This document shows positions 35,129-43,470 of a stretch of DNA of 64,000 nt, one piece after another. The stretch's first letter is position 1. Each line of letters opens with the position of its first letter. The DNA lies in the NCBI GenBank assembly GCA_019359765.1, contig JAHHGU010000009.1:1-64000 (forward strand). Reading direction: 5' to 3'. The notes under the pieces were generated by a model. The model worked only from the letters and a program-made list of their open reading frames with translations, was not told the origin of the DNA and made no database searches. Both the position numbers and the translations under genes were made by a program. The stretch is from Aphanothece sp. CMT-3BRIN-NPC111 (GTDB lineage Bacteria; Cyanobacteriota; Cyanobacteriia; Cyanobacteriales; JAHHGU01).

Positions 35129-35623
35129 TCAACAAAATAAAGCAACTGCTTGGCGAGACTGAGCTTGTTCGCGGGCATCAACCGCAAGTACCAAACACAA
35201 AGCAGCGATCGCTTTTTGCCATTCCTGACGCACTTGGGCATCCTCTACAGACTCAAACAACCCCACCAGACGAGGGATTGAGCGTTCTATTGCTGGACTT
35301 GGAACTGGACGATGCAACTCGACCAAGCGCATCAGGCTTTCCTGCTTTTTGAGGAAGTTAACCACCCACTGGGTCGTATGATTTGGACTATCCGGGACGC
35401 GCTCCACTCCCAACTCATTTTGCAGCCAGTCATAAAAGGGCGGTAGCTTATCTGCTAAAACAGTCTTGGCGGTAGGCAAACTTTGTTGTAACAGATTAAT
35501 ATTTAAGCTATTTAGCTTCTGCTGAATTGCAGGTGAGTTGAGCAAGTCCTGTAAGCTAAATGAAAGTAGCGTTTCTACTTCAGCAGTCGATAGGTTGAGG
35601 TATTGAGTAAAGACATCAAGCAT
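35129..35623 (-). CDS. Hypothetical protein of the NO cluster
   Basis: Unrecognised soluble protein of 164 residues, mostly helical (MLDVFTQYLNLSTAEVETLL, later VRQEWQKAIAALCLVLAVDA). No signal peptide or metal motif is seen; there is a single cysteine in the last helix and one at the end. A Crp-type palindrome lies about 60 bp upstream and a YwiC-like gene follows 68 bp downstream, so it heads a probable operon in the NO cluster. A regulatory or maturation role is possible but unsupported. Confidence 0.75.
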   Translation of the reverse strand: MLDVFTQYLNLSTAEVETLLSFSLQDLLNSPAIQQKLNSLNINLLQQSLPTAKTVLADKLPPFYDWLQNELGVERVPDSPNHTTQWVVNFLKKQESLMRLVELHRPVPSPAIERSIPRLVGLFESVEDAQVRQEWQKAIAALCLVLAVDAREQAQSRQAVALFC

Positions 35624-35675
35624 GGCTAGTTCCTTTGTTACTTAGACTACTATCCCTTTGGAAGGATGAAGAAAC

Positions 35676-35691
35676 TATGAGCTACCTCAGT
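35676..35691. promoter_or_regulatory. Crp-type palindrome, NO-cluster site 2
   Basis: TATGA-GCTACC-TCAGT, about 60 bp before the 164-residue gene. The left half is identical to site 3 and the spacer nearly so; the right half is degenerate. Confidence 0.5.
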
Positions 35692-35716
35692 TAGCCATCA
35701 TTTATCTACCTTAATG

Positions 35717-36052
35717 CTAGCGATTATCCGAAAGCGTCAGCAGAAAAGCCAGATTATCCTTTGCTTTCACAGCGTGAGGAGCATGGGCGGGCATGAAGAC
35801 AAAAACGCCCGGTTCAAGTGGTATTTCTTGCCCTGCCAACGTTAACAGCCCACTTCCTTCAATTACGTGGACAGTTGCATTTCGAGCCGAGGTGTGTTCA
35901 GAAATATCCGTACCTGCTGCTAGACAAAACAGCGTGTATTGACAGCAGGAATCTTTAATTAACACTTTGCTGAGTACTCCCTGCTTGGGATACTCAATTT
36001 TTTCTTGCAGTTGGATCGCTAAAGATGGATGAGGAACGAGTGTAGTAGTCAT
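35717..36052 (-). CDS. Cupin-domain protein
   Basis: 111-residue single cupin barrel. The two cupin motifs are visible: AGTDISEHTSARNATVHVIEG (His and Glu metal-ligand region, read in parts) and EPGVFVFMPAHAPHAVKAKD. It could bind a metal and a small ligand; small cupins of this type occur near nitrogen-oxide and stress genes. It lies between the 164-residue gene and the methyltransferase gene on the same strand, with a hairpin repeat in the gap upstream. Confidence 0.82.
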   Translation of the reverse strand: MTTTLVPHPSLAIQLQEKIEYPKQGVLSKVLIKDSCCQYTLFCLAAGTDISEHTSARNATVHVIEGSGLLTLAGQEIPLEPGVFVFMPAHAPHAVKAKDNLAFLLTLSDNR

Positions 36053-36095
36053 GGTTGATTCACCGCTAGCACGGAGTTATTTAATTCAAAACTCT

Positions 36096-36163
36096 GTACG
36101 GGCGGGTTTAGCAGATGAATCTGGGGTGGAAACAGAACAATCCTCAACAAAACCCGCCCCTAC
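36096..36163. repeat. Small inverted-repeat element, copy 2
   Basis: Arms GTACGGGCGGGTTT (36096-36109) and AAACCCGCCCCTAC (36150-36163) with one mismatch enclose 40 bp. It is related to 30347-30409 by its ends only, which is typical of small terminal-repeat elements. It sits between the cupin and methyltransferase genes. Confidence 0.78.
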
Positions 36164-36183
36164 AACTTAAAACTTTTAAGACC

Positions 36184-36960
36184 TTAGGCTCGTGTTGCAC
36201 ATAGGACGATGTAACCTAAGTCCTGCTGATATTGCTGAAAGACACGGCGCATTGCCAATATTCTTTCCCGAAGCTGTGGGCGTGTCAGCACATTCCACAG
36301 AATTCGAGCTGTATCTACAACTCCCTCGTCTTGAAGCATCCGGCGCAGATTTAACAAAGCCATTGCTCCGGTTTGATGCTGTTGTACTTGCAGTCCCGCA
36401 GTTTCACAGGCAGCAATCCAATTTGTCTCCGACAGGGGGGTGGAATTCGCGCGAATTACCTGTGCTAGAGCTTGATGAATCTCTGCTTCCTGGTTACGGG
36501 CTAGTAATTCATGGGAAAGAAATTTGCCTCCTGGTTTCAGGCGATCGCGCACCCCTGCCAAAATCTTCGCTTTCCCTGGCGCAGACTGCATGGAGAGAAT
36601 CGCCTCTGCCAAAACGTAATCAAATTGCTCAGAATTCCCTTCTAGGTGGAATACATCGCCCTCGATCACCTCTACCTGACCTGTTAGTCCCGCCGCCTCA
36701 ATGTTGGCACGCGCACGGGCTACGCTGTCCGGATTTTTCTCTACGCCAACCACTCGCACGCCAAAGCGCTGAGCCAGTGCGATCGCACTATAGCCAAAAC
36801 TAGAAGCTAGTTCTAGAACTGTCTCACCTGCTTTGAAGTCTGCCCACTCAAACAACTGTTCTGTGGCAATTCGTCCGCCTGGTCGCAACATTTTTTTCCC
36901 AGCGGCTGCCAGGATTTGGTGCCCAGTCGCGTTTTGGAAGTTGAGGGTAGCATTGGTCAT
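36184..36960 (-). CDS. Class I SAM-dependent methyltransferase of the NO cluster
   Basis: 258 residues. After a short N-terminal cap (HQILAAAGKKMLRPGGRIAT) comes a Rossmann methyltransferase: motif I VLELASSFGYSAI, acidic end of strand 2 in GVEKNPDS, VIEGDVFHL, DYVLAEAILSM and LKPGGKFLSHELL. Motif I reads ASSFG rather than GCGxG. A Crp-type palindrome lies about 67 bp before the start, and the gene heads the run towards norB. The substrate is unknown. Confidence 0.85.
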   Translation of the reverse strand: MTNATLNFQNATGHQILAAAGKKMLRPGGRIATEQLFEWADFKAGETVLELASSFGYSAIALAQRFGVRVVGVEKNPDSVARARANIEAAGLTGQVEVIEGDVFHLEGNSEQFDYVLAEAILSMQSAPGKAKILAGVRDRLKPGGKFLSHELLARNQEAEIHQALAQVIRANSTPLSETNWIAACETAGLQVQQHQTGAMALLNLRRMLQDEGVVDTARILWNVLTRPQLRERILAMRRVFQQYQQDLGYIVLCATRA

Positions 36961-37448
36961 AACCTTGTCCCTGAAATTCGCTGCTACCTTCTACTTTCCT
37001 AGGATTTCTCAATCTTCTCTATGAGTTAGCTCATACTCCGATAAAAAAGTTTGGTTCACGAGGTGCTATTCGGCGAATCTCCAGGTGTGTGGCTAGTACC
37101 TCAGCTTCTCAAGCTCGCCTGGAGATTTTCTTAAGTTGCAAAAGCTTTCTGGGGAATTAAGCGCGATCGCCATGCACAGAGTTTGCTTTCGGGTCTCACA
37201 TACTCAAAACTACATATATAGTTTTTTCAATATTCATAAACTAATTTATTCAAAAACTCCCATTTCTCCTCCACTTTTTTATAATGAACTTAAGTAAAAA
37301 GTTAGAAACGGGAACATCTCGCTTTAGCTTCCCACATTTTCTTGTAAGTAGACATGCTGCTATCTATCTATTCTGGTAGAAATGTCTCTTACATAAGAGG
37401 GATATTTATACTTACTGGGATGCTCCCTTTTAACCTGTGGAGATTCCT
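36961..37448. other. Intergenic region between divergent genes
   Basis: 488 bp. It holds the Crp-type palindrome at 37020-37035 and a 10-bp inverted repeat, AATCTCCAGG (37076-37085) with CCTGGAGATT (37118-37127), followed by a T-run. The remainder is AT-rich with no gene. Confidence 0.5.
37020..37035. promoter_or_regulatory. Crp-type palindrome, NO-cluster site 3
   Basis: TATGA-GTTAGC-TCATA, the best half-sites of the three, centred about 67 bp before the methyltransferase start. The outer five bases on each side are perfectly inverted. Confidence 0.6.
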
Positions 37449-37880
37449 ATGATCAACAACTACGCGAAAAACGGCTCAAAAGCAACAGAAAATAGCAAGC
37501 CGAGAAATGCGGAAGCCTATCGAGCAGTTACTACAAGAAACTTAACAGCAAATCCTGGGGATAGGATTGCTGATGAACCTCAATCAATTGAGGAAAAAGC
37601 AAAGCAACTTGCTGTGGATGCGCCGGACATCACCGGAGACCATATTAAAGTTCCCACTTACTTTATCGTGGAATATCCTAATGGTGAGAAAAAGGCATTA
37701 CATCATGTAAAGGATGCTAAAGAAATATCGGATGTGATTCGGCAAGCGCACTTTTATGAAGAGGGAGAAAAATACAAATTAGGGGAAGTAAAACAACAGA
37801 ATAACTTTAATTTAGCTCCCATAATCTTGATTGTTGCCTTGTGCCTGTTGTCTTTCCCTATTCTTATAGGGATTTTTTAG
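37449..37880 (+). CDS. Hypothetical protein with C-terminal membrane anchor
   Basis: Unrecognised 143-residue protein. The ATG at 37449 is chosen because GGAG (37439-37442) stands 6 nt before it; the frame is open to a GTG 12 nt earlier. The N-terminal half is polar and probably disordered, the middle (TGDHIKVPTYFIVEYPNGEK) looks like a small folded piece, and the end is one hydrophobic segment (LAPIILIVALCLLSFPILIGIF, about 121-142) that would anchor it in a membrane with the bulk facing the cytoplasm. Confidence 0.7.
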   Translation: MINNYAKNGSKATENSKPRNAEAYRAVTTRNLTANPGDRIADEPQSIEEKAKQLAVDAPDITGDHIKVPTYFIVEYPNGEKKALHHVKDAKEISDVIRQAHFYEEGEKYKLGEVKQQNNFNLAPIILIVALCLLSFPILIGIF

Positions 37881-38180
37881 GTAGGTTAATAACCTTACCC
37901 CATGGCATTGTCAAGTGCGCTGTATGGGAATTGGCATCATCCACCGTTTTGAAACTTTCAGTAATGGCAGTGGATGAGGCAATTTTTTGTATGAGTGCGA
38001 TCGCATTTCCTGAGTTCTGCTACTACATTTGCCTGAGCGTTACAGAATGCGATCGTGTCTTTTTCCTCAATACTCCACTCTCTAGGGAGGTTGGGCAATA
38101 GATTGCTTAAGAATTAGGCAACGATATTCTCTGGAATTTAGTTAATCAACCACACTATTGTTACTGGATTACTCTTCCGG
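37881..38180. other. Intergenic region between converging genes
   Basis: 300 bp between the tail-anchored protein gene and crtH. An open frame at 37841-38101 has no coding features. No clear terminator or RNA gene was seen. Confidence 0.4.
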
Positions 38181-39725
38181 TCACGCTTTCAACCCTAAAT
38201 CCACCGCAATCCGATGGGCACAGGCAAACCCCGAAAACGCGACTGCATTTAAACCTTGCCCCGGAAACGTACTATCTCCCACACAATAAAGCCCCGGTAT
38301 AGCTGTTCGGTTAAACGGCATCCCCAACAACCCCGGCAACTTGCGACGGGGAATCGGCCCATAGCTGCCATCATCACGCCCTAAAAAGCGGCGATGGCTG
38401 CGAGGTGTCCCCACTTCCATATAGTCTAGTCCTGCATCTAAGCCGGGAAAAATCTTTTCCAGCCGCTCAATTATACGCCCAGCGGCTTCTTCCTTCTTTT
38501 GTTCGTACTCATTGGCAGATAATCCTTGCCAATCTTCCATCCAGCTAGGCGTGAAAGAGTGAATGATGTGATAACCTTTGGGTGCCAAATCCGGGTCAAG
38601 CAATGTGGGAATTGACACAAAGATGGTGCCTTCAGGTGCTTCCATCTTGTCCCAGTCTTCCAGCAAGATGTGGTGGCACTCTGTACCCGGCGGCAATACA
38701 TCCGCCTCTACGCCCAAGTGCAAACTGAGAAAGCTAGGTGACTTTTGGTAACGCTGCTGCCACTTCTTCTCAGCCGTTGGCATTTCTTCCGGTGGCAGTA
38801 ACTTCTCAAAAGTATCCCAGCGTGTGGCATTAGAAACGACGCGCTTAGCATGATAGATTTTCCCATCAGCTAGCTGCACTCCCACTGCTCGCCCCTTTTC
38901 TGTAACAATCTTAGTTACTCTGGCTTTATACTCGATTTTCCCTCCAGCTTTCTCGAGTCCTTCCACCAGTTTCTGGGCAATTTGACCCACGCCGCCTTTG
39001 GGGTAGTTAATCCCGCCGTAGTGCCTGTCTGAAAATACCATCCCAGCATTAATCATCGGTGTCAGGTCAGCTGGAACAACAGACCAGCAATAGCACTCCA
39101 TATCAATAAACTTCAATAGCATTGGGTCGCTGATGTAGCGCCTAGCAATCTCTCCGGCATTTTGAGGCAGGTACTTGACTAAACCAAGACAGGCAAAGGG
39201 ATGCTGGAAAAACGCGCGAGTTAGATACCGGGGTTCTTCCAGTGAGAGCAACTCCATCGCGTTGAGGCAGTTGAATACTTTCCAGCATTCATCATAAAAC
39301 TTGCGGATGCCTTGACGTTCGTGGGGAAAATGATCTATCAGTTCTTGCAAAAATTTCTCATAATTGCGATGAACTTTTAAATCAAGATGGTTAGGCAGGT
39401 GATAGTCAATCTGCACTGAATCTGGGATAGTTTCCAGGCTGGCATTCACAGCATCAAGAGCACGGGTGAGGAGATTGGTGGTGCCCTGAGTGCCAAACCC
39501 AAAAATCATCGACGCCCCAACATCAAAGCGATAGCCCTCTCGCTCAAAGTATCCGGCACTGCCTCCTGGGATGAGATAGCGTTCCAGCACCAGCACTTTG
39601 GCTTTCTTGGCGGCTAGCTGAGTTGCCGTTACCAGCCCCCCAATTCCAGAGCCAATCACGATCACATCAAATGTTTGTGGCTGGAATTGATAGCTGGGTT
39701 GGGATGAGGTGGAAGTAGCAGGCAT
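38181..39725 (-). CDS. crtH: Carotenoid isomerase (CrtH/CrtISO)
   Basis: 514-residue flavoprotein that converts poly-cis lycopene to all-trans lycopene in carotenoid synthesis. The FAD-binding motif [16 protein letters not shown] starts near residue 25 and is followed by [21 protein letters not shown] (read in parts), the CrtI-like body with [17 protein letters not shown] and the C-terminal FAD contact [20 protein letters not shown]. Length and these blocks fit CrtISO better than the phytoene desaturase CrtI or CrtP. It stands alone, with about 500 bp of intergenic DNA upstream. Confidence 0.95.
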   Translation of the reverse strand: MPATSTSSQPSYQFQPQTFDVIVIGSGIGGLVTATQLAAKKAKVLVLERYLIPGGSAGYFEREGYRFDVGASMIFGFGTQGTTNLLTRALDAVNASLETIPDSVQIDYHLPNHLDLKVHRNYEKFLQELIDHFPHERQGIRKFYDECWKVFNCLNAMELLSLEEPRYLTRAFFQHPFACLGLVKYLPQNAGEIARRYISDPMLLKFIDMECYCWSVVPADLTPMINAGMVFSDRHYGGINYPKGGVGQIAQKLVEGLEKAGGKIEYKARVTKIVTEKGRAVGVQLADGKIYHAKRVVSNATRWDTFEKLLPPEEMPTAEKKWQQRYQKSPSFLSLHLGVEADVLPPGTECHHILLEDWDKMEAPEGTIFVSIPTLLDPDLAPKGYHIIHSFTPSWMEDWQGLSANEYEQKKEEAAGRIIERLEKIFPGLDAGLDYMEVGTPRSHRRFLGRDDGSYGPIPRRKLPGLLGMPFNRTAIPGLYCVGDSTFPGQGLNAVAFSGFACAHRIAVDLGLKA

Positions 39726-40224
39726 GGAGTCAAATAATTTTAGATTTTAGATTTACCTGACCCACTTTTGGGGCGAGGCTTGAATTAAATTTTACGTATT
39801 AAACTGTCTCGAAACATTTTTTAACATATCACATTAGGCGGGTATACCCTCCTACCCGTGAGCACGGTGAGGATAAAAGCCGGGTCTGCGTGATCGCACT
39901 TCTAGATTAAAATTGTCCAGAGAACGAACTCATAGATTTATGTCTAGCCTTTACCGGACAGTAGGCCACTGTGAAGTTCTAGAAGTTTAAAAAAAAGTGG
40001 GGACAAGCTTGCTGCTGCTAACCCGTCCCACCTGCCGATCCTTAAATTTGAGAGGAGAACACTAAAAGCAATATAGCTTTGTTGAAAATATATGTCAACA
40101 CTAATGCAAATAATTTTCAACAAGTAGATTTAGGCTTAGGTAGGGAAGCAAACAAGCAGCATCCGAAGAAACGGAAGGGAGCTATGATAATTCAGGCTTT
40201 AAAGCTGGTATCTTCTATACAAAT
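39726..40224. other. Intergenic region between divergent crtH and upp
   Basis: 499 bp. A GTGGGGAC and GTCCCAC pair near 40000-40033 could form an imperfect hairpin upstream of upp. I recognise no riboswitch. An open frame from 40079 overlaps the upp start and looks spurious. Confidence 0.4.
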
Positions 40225-40875
40225 ATGGCTCTGCAACTGCGTGTCTATGTTCCCCCCCATCCACTGATTAAGCACTGGCTCGGCGTCGCTCGTGATGCCA
40301 TGACACCACCAACTTTGTTTCGCAGCGCTATGACGGAACTGGGACGCTGGCTCACTTATGAAGCAATTCGTGACTGGTTACCTACCGTGGAAACAACAGT
40401 GCAAACTCCACTAGCTTCCTGCCCAGCTACGTTTGTGAATCCAGAGGTGCCACTGGTGGTAGTGCCAATTTTGCGAGCAGGACTGTCGTTGTTGGAAGGG
40501 GCGCAGACTTTGCTGCCTTTAGCGTCAATTTACCATCTTGGCTTGGTGCGAAATGAGGAAACACTAGAACCCAGCTGTTACCTCAACAAATTGCCAATGC
40601 AGTTTGACCCTCAAACGCGGGTTTTAATCACTGAGCCGATGCTGGCGACGGGTGGGACAATCATGGCTACAATGGCAGAATTGACCAAACGAGGCGTCGA
40701 TCCCGCAATGGTGCGAATTATTTCTGTAGTTGCAGCACCACCAGCTTTACAAAAACTGGGGACTAATTATGCTGGTTTGAATATCTATACAGCAACTATT
40801 GATGAAGGTCTCAATAGTCAGGGATTTATTGTGCCAGGGTTAGGAGATGCGGGCGATCGCACTTTTGGCACTTAA
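40225..40875 (+). CDS. upp: Uracil phosphoribosyltransferase
   Basis: 216-residue pyrimidine salvage enzyme forming UMP from uracil and PRPP. The PRPP loop TEPMLATGGTI (Glu in place of the more usual Asp before PMLATGG) and the uracil-binding C-terminus PGLGDAGDRTFGT are present, as is the VPILRAGLSLLEG segment. Length fits the family. The start MALQLRVYVPPHPL matches cyanobacterial homologues. Confidence 0.94.
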   Translation: MALQLRVYVPPHPLIKHWLGVARDAMTPPTLFRSAMTELGRWLTYEAIRDWLPTVETTVQTPLASCPATFVNPEVPLVVVPILRAGLSLLEGAQTLLPLASIYHLGLVRNEETLEPSCYLNKLPMQFDPQTRVLITEPMLATGGTIMATMAELTKRGVDPAMVRIISVVAAPPALQKLGTNYAGLNIYTATIDEGLNSQGFIVPGLGDAGDRTFGT

Positions 40876-41038
40876 GACAGCGATCGCTCCTTCATCGCTG
40901 GGCACCTAGGTCAACAAGGAGCGTTGTAACTGCTAAGCTGGGACATAAGTAACTAACAACTCTACGGGCGAAGCTTTCGTGCCCAGGTTTATTGAATGCG
41001 AAAGCCCCTAACAACTCACAACTAAAAAGTAACAGCTT

Positions 41039-41383
41039 ATGAGTCAGGGCGATGGTTTTACGGGCGGATTTCTGGCTGGAGCAATAGTGGGAGGCTTGAT
41101 CGGTGGAACGATCGGGGCGCTGGTTGCTTCAGGACGCGCAACCGATAGTGGCGATGCGGATGCATCTTTACTTAATCGCGGCCTGTCAGAAGCCAAGGCT
41201 ACCAAAGGTAAAAAACGTCAACTTAAGGACTCAGACAGTATCGAAGCTTCTCGCCGCAGCTTAGAGGATAAAATTGCCCAATTGAATGCGGCGATTGACG
41301 AAGTGCGGTTGTCTCTGGGTAATGTGAATGGCAACGCTATAGAGACTGCTATGGAGCGCCCTATGCAAAGCGAGGAGCGTTAG
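41039..41383 (+). CDS. Small membrane-associated hypothetical protein (YtxH-like)
   Basis: 114 residues. A Gly-rich hydrophobic N-terminus (FTGGFLAGAIVGGLIGGTIG, about residues 7-30) resembles the YtxH/gas-vesicle-accessory membrane insert. The rest is charged and helical, with a likely coiled coil (SRRSLEDKIAQLNAAIDEVR). The stop codon lies inside a hairpin repeat. A YggT-family gene follows 311 bp downstream. The function is unknown. Confidence 0.75.
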   Translation: MSQGDGFTGGFLAGAIVGGLIGGTIGALVASGRATDSGDADASLLNRGLSEAKATKGKKRQLKDSDSIEASRRSLEDKIAQLNAAIDEVRLSLGNVNGNAIETAMERPMQSEER

Positions 41384-41407
41384 CGCCGCAGGGCTTCGCT
41401 AACGCTC
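41375..41407. repeat. Hairpin repeat spanning a stop codon
   Basis: GAGCGTTAGCG (41375-41385) and CGCTAACGCTC (41397-41407) form perfect 11-bp arms with an 11-nt loop. The TAG stop of the preceding gene (41381-41383) is within the left arm. It may work as a terminator or be a small dispersed repeat. Confidence 0.75.
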
Positions 41408-41694
41408 ACCCCTGAAGCCTAAAACTCAGCTTTTTAGTCGCCGTCAGGAAAAGCGTTTAGCTACTAGCTAAAATCCTACGACTTTTATATCGGGGGTAAG
41501 AAATTCTGATGCTTTGCTTTTTTGTTTTCCATAATTAAAATAGGAGCACTGCCATGCTCCTACTGGAAACTCCTTTAAACTAGCTATCTCAAGGATTGCT
41601 AATTGCTTTCTCGATCAACCCTGCTTGACCGATGCAGAAGGCAAGGATATCCGTTAAACTAACTTCAGAAATTACAAAGGAAGCGGCACCATCC
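41384..41694. other. Intergenic region before the YggT gene
   Basis: 311 bp. Apart from the right arm of the hairpin ending at 41407 there is a second imperfect pairing (AGGAGCACTGCC and ATGCTCCTAC near 41540-41563). No gene was seen; the frame open from 41632 joins the YggT gene but is unlikely to be translated. Confidence 0.4.
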
Positions 41695-41982
41695 ATGAGT
41701 TCCTCAGCTGCGTTGCTGACCAACAGTCTCTACTACTTTCTGCAAATCTATATAATTCTGCTAGTAATTCGCATTCTCTTGACTTGGTTTCCCACAGTCA
41801 ACTGGATGAACCAGCTAGCTTCTGCCTTGAGTCCCGTAACCGATCCCTACCTAGACCTATTCCGTTCCTTTATTCCGCCACTAGGTGGAACTCTAGATAT
41901 TTCCCCAATATTGGCGCTTTTTTTGCTGCAATTTGTGGCTAGCCTGTTTGATCCTGGCGCACAGTCAAGCATTGGGTTCTAA
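41695..41982 (+). CDS. YggT family membrane protein (YlmG-like)
   Basis: 95 residues from the ATG at 41695. Two hydrophobic segments with the family signature (IYIILLVIRILLTWFPTVNW, then PVTDPYLDLFRSFIPPLGG and DISPILALFLLQFV) are clear. In chloroplasts and cyanobacteria YggT/YlmG proteins affect nucleoid and thylakoid organisation or cytochrome b6f heme insertion. The upstream 21 codons in frame lack family similarity and were excluded. Confidence 0.9.
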   Translation: MSSSAALLTNSLYYFLQIYIILLVIRILLTWFPTVNWMNQLASALSPVTDPYLDLFRSFIPPLGGTLDISPILALFLLQFVASLFDPGAQSSIGF

Positions 41983-42024
41983 GTTTCACAGGCTAGGTAA
42001 TAGTTCTCCTGCACTCATAGGGCG

Positions 42025-42459
42025 TCAGCGGCGAACTCTGCCACTAAAGCCAGACGCCTTGAACTGCTTTAGCTGAAGGGGTGTCGGTAGAGAAGCAGGC
42101 ACAGAGATTCTCATCTCGAAATCACTGACTCCCGGTGGCACCTCTTCGATGGAGCCGAGACGAGTGCGGTTTTCCATCACTGAATTATTATCAGCATCAT
42201 AAATGCGACCATAGATATCCGCATCGTAGACAGGCTTACCAGATTTATTTTCTGCCTTGCCAGTAACGATAAAGCAATTGGCAGCCTGGGTGATACCACC
42301 GCTGGTTACAGCCCCTTGAGCTAATTCATCTGGGCAGTTGTGATAGGAAAGGTCTAATAGTTGAATCTGGGTCAATGCCAGAGCCGAGGGAGCCAACACC
42401 CAGCTCGCACACCATAGCATACAGGAAACAACAACGATAGCTAAGGCTCGAAATCGCAT
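42025..42459 (-). CDS. Secreted FxLYD-type domain protein
   Basis: 144 residues from the ATG at 42459; an ATG four codons earlier is possible. A signal peptide (RALAIVVVSCMLWCASWVLA, cleavage after SALA) leads to one small beta-sandwich domain with FIVTGKAENKSGKPVYDADI and VPPGVSDFEMRISVP, the pattern of FxLYD-like domains. Two cysteines (NCPDEL and ANCFIV) could pair. The protein is probably periplasmic; its function is unknown. Confidence 0.72.
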   Translation of the reverse strand: MRFRALAIVVVSCMLWCASWVLAPSALALTQIQLLDLSYHNCPDELAQGAVTSGGITQAANCFIVTGKAENKSGKPVYDADIYGRIYDADNNSVMENRTRLGSIEEVPPGVSDFEMRISVPASLPTPLQLKQFKASGFSGRVRR

Positions 42460-42750
42460 AAACCGCACCATGAATTAATCTGTGCTGTAATTTTAACCTC
42501 AGCTGCTCGCTAATTTAGAACCAACTGGCTTGGGTAGTACTTTCAACCCTCTGCTGCGATAATAAAGGATTAAGCAGATTGGCTCCAAATAAATATAACT
42601 GTGGGAGCGTAGCTAGTGATTAGTGGTAAAAATCCTACTAACTTCTAACTACTAACAATTTCCAGCCTAAGTTTAATTACAGCCACCTACTTAATTTCTG
42701 CTTAAAAATCAAGGACGCAGCACGGTAAGAGTCCAATTTCTCTAGCCGCC

Positions 42751-43413
42751 ATGACCCCAGCTGAGATTGAAGCCGCAATGCTTGCAGCATTTAACCAATG
42801 TGATGCGGCGTTCTGCCCTCTGAGTGAGAGGCAGAAACAAATCCTGCTGGAAGTGGTTACCCAGGAATTTAGTGTAAACCAGATGGGCGCTCAGGCGACG
42901 GGCGATCGCAGTGGTGCGACTATTAATCCTTTAGACGAACTGGCTGCCGAGGAACGCCAAGCCTTATTGCAATTCGTTAAAGAACAAGAAAGACAAAATC
43001 GCTCCTGGAAAATCACATTACTGAACGACTGGCTGCACAATCGGGACTCTGGAGCGATACAATTCATTCGCGATCGCTACGGGTTCCAATGGCTCAATCG
43101 TATTAAGCAGATTCACTTAGCTGAATATTTTGAGCAGGAAACAGATGGAACCTTAAAGCTCAAAGTGGGCGATCGCATTGAAGTCTCGAATGGCCTCTGG
43201 GAGTGGGTACAAGAGACGGGGCCCTATAGCCAGGAATGGTTTCCTTGCACGGTAATTGGGCTGTACGAAACACCACAGGGCGAGCGTGAAGCAGCGACCG
43301 AAGCCACTCGCTCCCATACCAATTGCATTATCCGCTTCGAGAGCGGCATTGAATACGAGATTCAAGGTATCTATGAATGGAATCGCTATAAATGGCGCTG
43401 GCCGACGGGGTGA
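42751..43413 (+). CDS. Conserved cyanobacterial hypothetical protein
   Basis: 220 residues, soluble, with no recognised family. The N-terminal half is helical, with an apparent linker (ATGDRSGATINPLDELAAEE). The C-terminal half is Trp/Tyr-rich beta structure (VSNGLWEWVQETGPYSQEWF, then CIIRFESGIEYEIQGIYEWN) that could form an SH3-like or Tudor-like barrel. The gene ends directly before a tandem GAGCAGGGGG repeat and converges with aroE. Confidence 0.75.
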   Translation: MTPAEIEAAMLAAFNQCDAAFCPLSERQKQILLEVVTQEFSVNQMGAQATGDRSGATINPLDELAAEERQALLQFVKEQERQNRSWKITLLNDWLHNRDSGAIQFIRDRYGFQWLNRIKQIHLAEYFEQETDGTLKLKVGDRIEVSNGLWEWVQETGPYSQEWFPCTVIGLYETPQGEREAATEATRSHTNCIIRFESGIEYEIQGIYEWNRYKWRWPTG

Positions 43414-43458
43414 GAGCAGGGGGAGCAGGGGGAGCAGGGGGAGCAGGGGGAGCAGAGA
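43413..43458. repeat. Tandem GAGCAGGGGG repeat
   Basis: Four perfect copies of the 10-nt unit plus a partial fifth lie directly after the stop codon at 43413. The same unit, inverted and less perfect, lies at 21-60. Confidence 0.9.
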
Positions 43459-43470
43459 AAGAAAAATCAA

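Noticed and set aside
37841..38101. 86-codon frame after the tail-anchored protein gene
   Set aside because: It overlaps the end of a better gene and has no supporting features.
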